Positions 55,801 through 64,000 of a DNA stretch of 64,000 bases are shown here, piece after piece. The stretch is from positions 1 to 64,000 of the forward strand of contig BDSI01000214.1 in NCBI GenBank assembly GCA_003117195.1, written 5' to 3'. This stretch comes from Eudorina sp. 2006-703-Eu-15. Its lineage: Eukaryota; Chlorophyta; Chlorophyceae; Chlamydomonadales; Volvocaceae. The translations under genes were made by a program, and so were the position numbers. How positions within the stretch are numbered: position 1 is the first letter of the stretch; every line of letters starts with the position of its first letter. Under the pieces are notes generated by a model. That model ran no database searches. It was not told the origin of the DNA and saw only the letters and a program-made list of their open reading frames with translations.

Positions 55801-58261
55801 TCTACAACGACTTTTTCAATTGGGCCGCCGCCTCGCCGTGAGTTTACTCCTTGCGCCAACCCGCAGACCGATGCTAACCATGCGTAAGCTATGAGCATAT
55901 ATGTGATTTATGATTAACCGTGACAACGTGGAACCTGGACATATTATTATTAAGGATGTTACAGCGAGGTGCTACCTCGCCGTGAGTTCATTGCTGTACT
56001 GTTTGCGCGCGCCAGTCATCAGCAGACCGATAGATAAATGCCAAGCACAAGTTCGGGTGCTCGTGTCGTCGTACCAAATGTCGTAAATTGAAGTAGGCGT
56101 GCGTCGAAAGGCTCACGCACAATTTCAGTACTAACACAGCACGATTAAAAGTGCAATTATCAACCACGCCACCACATGCAACCACACGCAACCACAAGCG
56201 GAAATGTGGACCATTAGAAAAAGCTCCCAACGGCTTACACACGCACGTCTGATTGCTTGGATACAGCTGAAACCGTCCTCTCGTTACTGCTTGCGCCCGG
56301 TGCAGTCCGTACGTCTGGGACCGTGTCAGTGGCCTCGCCGGATACCACCAGGTCCTCACCGTCGGGTACAACGACACGGGGTGAGTGAGTGCGGCGCGGC
56401 AACTGATGTGGGGACCGACCTCATTATTTCCGGTATGGCAGCTGTCGCAGGTGCCTGACGGAGGGGTGGGGACACGGACAGGAACGAGACATTCGTGACT
56501 TGGATGTGATACGATAATTTCCCGTTCACAGGAGCCAGCCGTGACTAGTGCTGCACCGTGTAGAGCTGTGCGAGTCACCTGCCCTCAGCAGGAGCTGAAT
56601 CGACCTGCTGCGTGCCATGGTTCATTGTACAGGTCATTCTGGATCGTGAAGAACAGCTGGGGTACCGGCTGGGGCGACAAGGGGTTCTTCCGCATCTCGT
56701 ACAACGCCGGCGTCGGCTTCATGTCGGCTGTGGGCGACAGCATCCTCGGCCTCGGCTGGTCATCGGGTTCGTCCCCGTCGTCCCCGCCGCCCCCATCCCC
56801 TCCGCCCAAGCCCACGTGCGGTGACGGCGTGTGCGCCGCCAACGAGACCTGCGCCACCTGCGCCGCGGACTGCGGCAAATGCGCTGTGTGCGGGGACGGC
56901 GTCTGCAACGGTGAGACCCGGGGGCCCGTGCGTGCGGCATATCACCAATGGTGATGCCGATGGGCTTTGACACAACCAGGAAGCATTGGCCGAATTATGG
57001 ATGCTTGCTGGCAGTCACCTCAAGTGTGCTGCTAAGGTGCTAGTCAGTTATACCCATTTTATTTACCTGTCCCGCGTAGCATCACGCAGTGTACTACTGC
57101 TGGTTGAAGGAATGTGTGAGCCGGGTGTCTTTCGTTATTAGATCTTACAAAATGTATATGTGGTACATCGTGATGACCATTATTTCGCCTTGCGCCGCCT
57201 CGTATGTGCACCCCCAGGTGGCGAGACCTGCCTGACCTGCAAGGCCGACTGCGGCATCAAGCTCGCCAACGGCACCCGCACCTGCTGCGGTGACGGCATC
57301 TGCACCGCCACCGCCGGCGAGACGTGCGCCACCTGCCCGGCCGACTGCCGCGCCTGCCCCACCTGCAACAAGAACCTCATCTGCGAGCCGGCGCTGGGCG
57401 AGAAGTGCGTCAACGGCACCAGCGGCTGCTCCGACTGCGGCACCTGCACCAGCAACTTCTGCGGCGACGGCAAGTGCACCTGGTCGCGGTACAACTACAC
57501 CGAGTCCTGCACTCGGTGTCCCACGGATTGCGGCAGCTGCTCTTCACTGTTCTGCGGTGAGCAAGCCAGGGAGGGCTACAAAACGTGCGTAGTCGATGTT
57601 TGTATAGCATGTGTGCATCGACGATGTAAGCTTAACGAAAGGCGTAACCCGGGATGACTCGGGGCCGTGAGCTTGCTCGCTTACAGATACATTCGGAGAA
57701 GGCGCGGTTTCATTTGGTTTCATTTGTAACAATCACTTATCACGGCACTGGAAGGACCTGCTTGCCTGTGGTGTACTACTAAGAGAGTTGCAGCTAGATT
57801 GCACGTACGTGTGCACCGCATCCGAACGCCCATTGTCCGAAGATAAACAGCCAGCGCATCTCCTCTCCTAACCTCCCGTATGCTGTAGTAGTGTTACACT
57901 TCCAAACGTCGGTAATCTGCAACTAACTACATATCTCGCTCAGCCCAGAGTACCCAGAGCTTACTGTATGTACGGATGTGCCATGTGCCATGTGCCATGC
58001 CTTGCCCTGCTGCCATGTTTTCATTCGCCCCCAGGTGACGGGCTGTGCAGCTCCTCGAGGGGCGAGAACACCACCACATGTCCCCGTGACTGCAAACTGT
58101 CACGCTTCACGGCAGTCACTCTGGGCCAGGCGGACGTAATCTGCAACAACGGCAACGGCAAAGGCCAGGGCAATTGCAATGGCAACAACGGCAACGGAAA
58201 TGGAAATGGCAACATCAAGACGCGGCGCGCGCTGCTCCGTGCCGGTGAAGTGAATTACTAG
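52857..58261 (+). CDS. Secreted papain-family (C1A) cysteine protease with Cys-rich modules, paralog 2
   Basis: Eleven exons with the same phases as paralog 1: 52857-52917, 53338-53609, 53794-53877, 54290-54382, 54619-54860, 55118-55322, 55752-55837, 56306-56380, 56633-56910, 57218-57556, 58035-58261; 1962 bp, 653 aa. Signal peptide ([19 protein letters not shown]); N-terminal [14 protein letters not shown] domain; catalytic Cys221 ([11 protein letters not shown]), His362 and Asn380 (FWIVKNSWG); Pro-rich hinge ([15 protein letters not shown]); Cys-rich modules; Asn/Gly-rich run ([17 protein letters not shown]) and tail [12 protein letters not shown]. Exon 3 ends with an ordinary GT donor (AAG|GTCAGT), unlike paralog 1. 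Introns show no obvious similarity to those of paralog 1, whereas exons 9-10 are nearly identical at the DNA level. The residue after the catalytic Cys is again Val. Confidence 0.9.
54985..55060. repeat. Dispersed repeat fragment, AAGGTGGACCC family (copy 4)
   Basis: TAGTAATCGTTGCAAGGTGG, ACCCGAGTCCCGACCGCGTG and TTCCAACGGGCCCC match the start of copy 3. It is in intron 5 of protease paralog 2, and an internal piece (AGTCCCGACCG) is repeated. Confidence 0.65.
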
Positions 58262-61200
58262 GGTATGTAGCAGTATGTAGGTACGGCCGCCATACACGTT
58301 TATATATATGCGACGTGGTGCTCGCACGTGCTCCAACTGCCCCATTTATCCATTTTCGCCGGAACGCTTTATTGCAGATATTTGGAAGCGTAGGTAGACG
58401 CAATTTGTTGCACGAATCGTTTATCTCTTGAATTCATCAGCTTCGGGGTATGGACCCCAATACATTCATCCTCCTCCTCAAGGGTACAAACAGCGAGTGC
58501 CGCTAGCGCCTCGACGGTTCGAGCGCCTTCCGGCAGCTCCATAACCGTCCTAGCTAGCTTGTGAGCAATCAAGCTAGCTAGCTAGGGGACTATCGCCGGC
58601 GGGTACGAGATGTGGCGTGACGCAGCAGTAGCTGCAGCGGCGCAGGCGATTAATATTCATCCGAGCACGATCGATGGTGAATGAATTGGATGAAATTATC
58701 TGTGTGTTCTATGTTCTGATGAGCCATGTATGGCGCGCACTTCCTGATTCCCCCATCATGCTCGCTTTGCGCGCGCTCGACGGCTGACGCGCGGACGTAC
58801 GTGGTGCACGGACGGATTTCCGAAATCAGTCGTTGGTGATAGATTGAGCAAATCATCCACGCGCCGCCTTCTTTAATCGGCTGCTTTCCTATACATCTAT
58901 ATGTGGCCGCCGCTGTGCTTGCTTGCTTTGCTTCATTATTTTGGTAACCGCAAAGAGGGGTAGGTTATTACGTGCGTTTTTGGTCCTTCATCCGGGGTGT
59001 ATGCGTACTGTGTCTGGGCAAGGCTGGGTAGTGTGTATGGTCCGTCCGGGTGATTACGGGATCACCAGCGAGGAGGCGGGGCTTCGTTTATGAAGCCGCT
59101 GAAAGCGTGGATGCTGCGTGCCCAGGCAGGTCAGAGGAAAGCCAGCTGCTGCAAGTGCAGCTAGGGTCGGTGTGTCTTAGTGGCTAGCTAGCTATAATCC
59201 TAAATTCATCAGTTACATTAGTATTCCGTTCCTGTTATGTGTTCTATGCGTTCATCCGCTTTCATGTATGGAATGTATATGCTTTACATTATCCGCTTCG
59301 CGCCGCAAGGTGTACGGTGCTGATGAGGATGAGGCGGGGGCGAGTTGGTGTAAGGGGCGGTGTTGATTGGGGGCGGTGGTGATGGGGCGCGGTGGTATTT
59401 GGGGGCGGAGGTACATAATTGGTGGTGCTGGATGTACATAACAGTGTCGTATTTGGGGTTGTAAACATTTCCAGTGCAGCGAGTGCGGTTGCCATATGTC
59501 GGCGACCGGTATGCGTCCTGATGCATGACGTGTCCTTCGGCAATGCGCATATGTACGGGTACGTGCTATACAGCTGCAGTGACGCTTGAGGGCTTATATC
59601 CTTTCGTCCCTGCTGCTTGGCAACACGTCAGTGCTAGCAGTAACGTAAGATCGACCGTTTTGTTCACTTCGGCAGCGAGCCGCCGAGCACCATGAGGCGG
59701 CTGTATCCGGCCGCCCACTGAAACTAAATGCAGTGCGGCCGTTTATTATGCCCCGTCGTGCTAGCTAGCTGGCAACTTGATCTGCTGCACGCATGAGGCC
59801 GCGCGCGCCGATGCAGGTTAATGTGCTTTTCTTCATTCCCAGCTCTCATGCAAACATGGTCTGTGCGTGGTCAACCATCGAGAGCATGCATGTGAGGTTT
59901 TAGGGTTGTGCGTGCTGGATGAACGCGAGCGACGCTGTGCTGCGCACGACGATACGTATGCATGTATGTATGGTTGTGGATGTGGGATCGCGGCAGCGGG
60001 GCGTGCGGCTGTCCAACGCTCATACATCACCGTACGTCAAGCAAGCACGCAACATGTGTATCTATGTGGGAATCACATGTTGGATGTACGGCGCATGCAC
60101 GCGCGACTGCGATGCTGCCAGTACTGCTGATGGATGTGGGCCGCCGCGATTTTGGGGGTTTGTCTGCTGATGGTTGGCCCACGTTTTGGTTGTTGCGGTG
60201 GGCCTCGGTAGGTACGTACTATACGCACGTGCGTGGGCGGGTTTCATCAGGATAGATAGATAGATCTATCGATGGGTCCTCAGGGCAGGTCTAGCAGGTC
60301 AAAGCGAGTACGGACTTGGAATCACGCCTCCTTTACGCGTGCACGCCTGGCTTGCTGGTTTGATGAGTTTAATGGACGACTACATGCATGCTGGGGGTTT
60401 AGTGCCCGTACTGTATGTAGTCCTGGATGAGGATCTATCGATAAATGTATGCATGATGAAGGTGAGCATGCATGCGCGGCGGCGCTCTATATTAATTGCC
60501 CTCGGCCACGCACGCAGTCCCGAAAAGAAGCGGGGGTGGCCCATGCACTACCCGTGCGTGCTAGATACACGCATGTCCCGGCGTGAGCGAGCTATGTAAG
60601 ATCTCGGACACGTGGATTGCGTGGTCTGTCGTCGTCCCCTGGCGGGTGTGATGCGCCACGTTGCTTGCTTGGCGCGGTGCGGTGCAGTACGTAGTGCGGC
60701 GGTGTGTGGCGAGGCGGCTCTGCCGGCTGTCACCAATGCAATCATGCCAGGTAGGCCCTTCGTCATTAGCTGCAATCTATCTGCTGTTGATAATTTATAT
60801 GTTATGGCCACGTACATTGTAACCTCGATTCGTCCACGCAAATAAAGTAGGAACGTCTCTTGCTTGCTTGGTCAGGATGGGATGGAGCGGATTGGAGTAG
60901 AAGTGTAGAACGGTTGCGTCGCGTACTCGCTGCTGCACACACATACATACACATGCACATGTATCTGAATGAATGAACGTTACAGCGGACCCCAAAACGG
61001 AGGGATCATGTATATTCTTGCCTTGCTTGTCACGCAACTTCGCCGCCTATCTACGCCGCCGCGCGCGGTGCGCTCCATCCGTGGCCCATCCAGCAGCTAG
61101 CCCAGCAAGAAGAGGAAGTCATCGAGGTAACATAACCAACCAGCGCGTTTATAATGGCTCTATCTGCAGATCGCTGTGCTGAATGTCTTCTCATGCGTGA

Positions 61201-63568
61201 TATTAGACACATACACGGCGGGGGTAGCGGGTAGCGGGGGCTGACACGAGGCCATGGGCTGGGCACCACGGTTATGTAACACGTACTTCCCCGCCAAACC
61301 CAAGGTATGTATGTAATAAATGGGCACGTGTACGACGCTGCGTGTTGATCAGGAACTTACCGGGTCCACACTGATGCGATGTTCGGCTGGCTTGCTCGAT
61401 TACTAGACTTCAAACATTTATCGAATCTCATCCTAGGTCAGAACACGTATGTAATGAATAATGTTCAGCGAGTTGAGGGTAACGAAAGCGGTACCTTCCG
61501 GGTCGGCGGGCCTCCAGTGCTAGCTTGCCGCCGTACGTACCGCGCCCGTACGCCCGCGACTCGGAGCGAGATTGCCCTCTACGGGACGGATGGACTGGGA
61601 ACGAGGGGGGAGGCCTTTCGGACAGATAGATAGACCCCCGATGGTGGCTCGCGAGCCCCCCGCCACATTGCAAGACACGCAACGGGCCACTGCCGGCGGA
61701 GACGGGAACCGGCCAGCAGGCAATTCTGGTCGCCTCGGCTGTATGTGGCGGTGGTTCGCTAATAACAGGTACGTAGGGTCGCCTTCGTTGATTGGCTAGC
61801 TCCCCCTGAGCGGCGGGCTTCATCTTTGGGTGTGCATGGCTGGTCCATCCTCAGCCATGAACGGCAGAACGGGGTGGCTCCTTGATTAGTTTTGCTGCGC
61901 TAGCTTGTACAGCCTGCTGCTGCCCGCCGTTGCGCCATACATTAGTGCTGGACTCGTTGCACTTGCACGCAGACAGTGGTGAGGAGGCCGACTGTCACCA
62001 ATGTATGGCCCACGGCGGGCAGCAGGCCCACGGCGGTTCGTTGTCCGATTTCTCTGGGACGGGCACAGCAGTTGCTTGGCTGGTTGCAAATTACGGTACG
62101 CACGCATCCTTCATGGATGACCGGACGACGGAGGTTCGTTATTACAGCGGCCCCTGTCATGATAAGATCCGATTGCAGCAGCGGACCTAGCTACGCACGT
62201 AGACCTTCGGGTCATCATATATACATGCATCGGCAGGTTGCTCGGTCGATCGTTCATTACACATCGATGGTCTCTGCCTCGCACTACTCGCACGCACCTC
62301 GCTCGCCGTCATTCGCTCCACACGCACATACATACAGCAATAATGCACGCACGGCGTGCGGCGCCGCCGCCACCAATACGTGCAACTAACGCATGCACAC
62401 CAGCAAGGGTAGGTTTACCATGCTCATACGTATGTACAGATGGATTGCGGGATACATCGATATGTACACCTAGCTACTTAGATAGATAGCCGCACATACA
62501 TCCAGTACATCCAGCAGCTAGCTACCCTAATCTACTGGATGGGCTGTATCTACAGACGCACAGCCTCGCGGCTCCCTTCGTTCATAAAGCCAACTAATAA
62601 CCTCGCCGATGATCACGCACACGCGCTAATAACCAGCCTGCAGCAGCCTGACTACGTGCGTACGTAGCTTGCATTGTCCATGAAACACGCGCACGCCGGC
62701 CTGCCCTCATCACAGCCGAGCGAAACGCTTCCCCGACCTCCAGCAGCGAGCACGGCCGCATCCGCTTTACCGCGCGCGCAGCAGTGTGCCTGACCACATC
62801 ATGTATGTAACCACGCCGCTGTAACGCACGTTCATTCATTCATGTATGATAAATGGCATGAAACCTGTGACAACTGCGTGTACTGCGTGTTAACAGCCGA
62901 GTTCGTTGTGAACACACGCATGAAGGATTGGTGCGCGCACGGGATAAATTTCGTTGTCTCTGATGGGATACGGGCATGAATCATGCAAGCACAAATAAAT
63001 AACTAGCAGCCGCGCACGCATTGATCCACGCAATGCAGCAGCGGCCTACACCATGATGAATTTGCTCGATCACAAACGAACAAAACGAACCCGCACTTTC
63101 CGCGAGAAAGCCGATGTATGGTGATGAAGGTAGCGTGACGATGATGATAATGAAGTCGTTCCAAACTCAGGAAGTAACTTATCATAGCGCGCGCAGCAGC
63201 ATGCATATGAGCACGAGAGATGAATAATTCATCGCATTCCGCAAGCGCGGATGAATGTATCCAGAAAAATCGCCGGCGATTAATACCTAGGTTCAGGTAG
63301 CCACGCAGCTAAGGCGGTTCGTTGTTGAGCCGCCGCCGGCGGCGGGCGCAGTCGACGCACTCCCTGTGTGTCCCAAACCTAGAATGAATGTACAAACTGA
63401 GGTCCATACAAACCCGCTGACGGATGAATTCCGATAAATACTGTTTCGTTCCTATCATGTCGCAGATAAATTGCGCAAATAAGTACGGCAGACCCCTCTG
63501 CGGCGGAGCACGCCGCTGTCGCCGCGTCGCACACAGGTGTACGGCGCCCACTGTAGTGTACTGCCGCC
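58262..63568. other. Intergenic between convergent protease paralogs 2 and 3
   Basis: About 5.3 kb with scattered GATA, CATG and CATT microsatellites and a retroposon tail at 60964-61003. The G-rich stretch near 59320-59420 is low complexity. No coding exon chain was found. Paralog 2 and the inverted paralog 3 end toward each other across this gap. Confidence 0.6.
60964..61003 (-). mobile_element. Retroposon 3'-end fragment with CATT tail (copy D)
   Basis: GAATGAATGAACGTTACAGC then GGACCCCAAAACGGAGGGAT is the reverse complement of the end in copies A-C. Confidence 0.6.
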
Positions 63569-63816
63569 CTATTGTTGACCAGCACGGAGCAGCGCTCGCC
63601 GGTTCTTGCTGTTGCCACCACCGCGATTCCCGTTGCCAACTCCAATTCCGTTTCCGTTTCCGTTGTTGCCATTGCAATTGCCCTGGCCTTTGCCGTTGCC
63701 GTTGTTGCAGATTACGTCCGCCTGGCCCAGAGTGACTGCCGTGAAGCGCGACACCTTACAGTCACGGGGACATGTGGTGGTGTTCTCGCCCCTCGAGGAG
63801 CTGCACACGCCGTCAC
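63569..63816 (-). CDS. C1A cysteine protease paralog 3, last exon only (inverted, partial)
   Basis: On the minus strand an acceptor (CCCCCAG at 63817-63823) precedes an exon from 63816 to a TAG stop at 63569-63571. It enters in the phase that completes a Gly codon, as in paralogs 1 and 2. The product, [19 protein letters not shown], then [17 protein letters not shown], an Asn/Gly run and [10 protein letters not shown], is nearly identical to exon 11 of paralog 2 up to the Asn/Gly run, where it has a different, slightly longer Gly/Asn stretch. The remaining exons lie beyond the right edge. Confidence 0.8.
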
Positions 63817-64000
63817 CTGGGGGCGAACAAATAAAAGGGCATGGCAGGTAAGCGACGGATCACAGTAAGCTCTATCTGGGGTGAGCGCGATAGCTAGATG
63901 TGGACTTTGACGTTCCTCAGACAGTGTTGCTATCTTAAATAAAAAGAATATTTACGGGCAAAAAAGCCAAAACACACTCGAATGCCGTGTCCCCAACTCC
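63817..64000. other. Intron sequence of protease paralog 3
   Basis: Follows directly from the acceptor at 63817-63823 on the minus strand. No exon is visible before the window edge. Confidence 0.5.

Overview
The window looks like nuclear DNA of a green alga, most likely a volvocine chlorophyte. Genes are split into many short GC-rich exons with clean GT-AG (and two GC-AG) borders. Introns and intergenic DNA are full of GTAC, TGCATGCA, GATA and CATT microsatellites. Proline-rich (SPPPP) hinges and a copper radical oxidase fit an alga with an extensive extracellular matrix. The organism call is inference; no rRNA or organellar marker is present.

Layout, left to right. (1) 185-1716 (+): last three exons of a class I SAM-dependent methyltransferase that starts left of the window. 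(2) 1717-6556: microsatellite-rich intergenic DNA. (3) 6557-14141 (+): a GT90/CAP10-type glycosyltransferase, 10 exons, 485 aa, type II membrane topology, with a 32-base micro-exon followed by a GC-AG intron. (4) 14142-17742: repeats and one orphan ORF. (5) 17743-27039 (+): a secreted glyoxal/galactose oxidase-like copper radical oxidase, 17 exons, 586 aa, with the copper ligands and the Cys-Tyr cofactor pair visible. (6) 27122-30397: a degenerate non-LTR retroelement on the minus strand, inserted just after the oxidase stop codon. It carries RNase H, a Cys/His knuckle, a nuclease-like region and, unexpectedly, a PCIF1/CAPAM-like methyltransferase-fold region. (7) 32820-38516 (-): an FAD-dependent, kynurenine-3-monooxygenase-like hydroxylase with a C-terminal membrane anchor, 8 exons, 686 aa. 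(8) 38517-42498: retroposon fragments. (9) 42499-47868 and 52857-58261 (both +): two paralogous secreted papain-family proteases, each with a Cys-containing N-terminal domain, a catalytic domain, a Pro-rich hinge, Cys-rich GDGxC modules and a basic C-terminal tail; 11 exons each with matching intron phases. (10) 63569-63816 (-): the last exon of a third paralog in inverted orientation that continues past the right edge.

Exon chains were assembled by eye from splice consensus, phase continuity and family conservation. Every complete chain sums to a multiple of three and ends at a stop codon. The glycosyltransferase, oxidase and proteases all have secretory or Golgi-type N-termini and could all act on the extracellular matrix or secretory pathway, but co-function is only inferred from proximity. 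Several dispersed repeat families (retroposon 3' ends with CATT or ATT tails, a 91-bp MITE-like element, and a family marked by AAGGTGGACCC) occur in introns and intergenic DNA.
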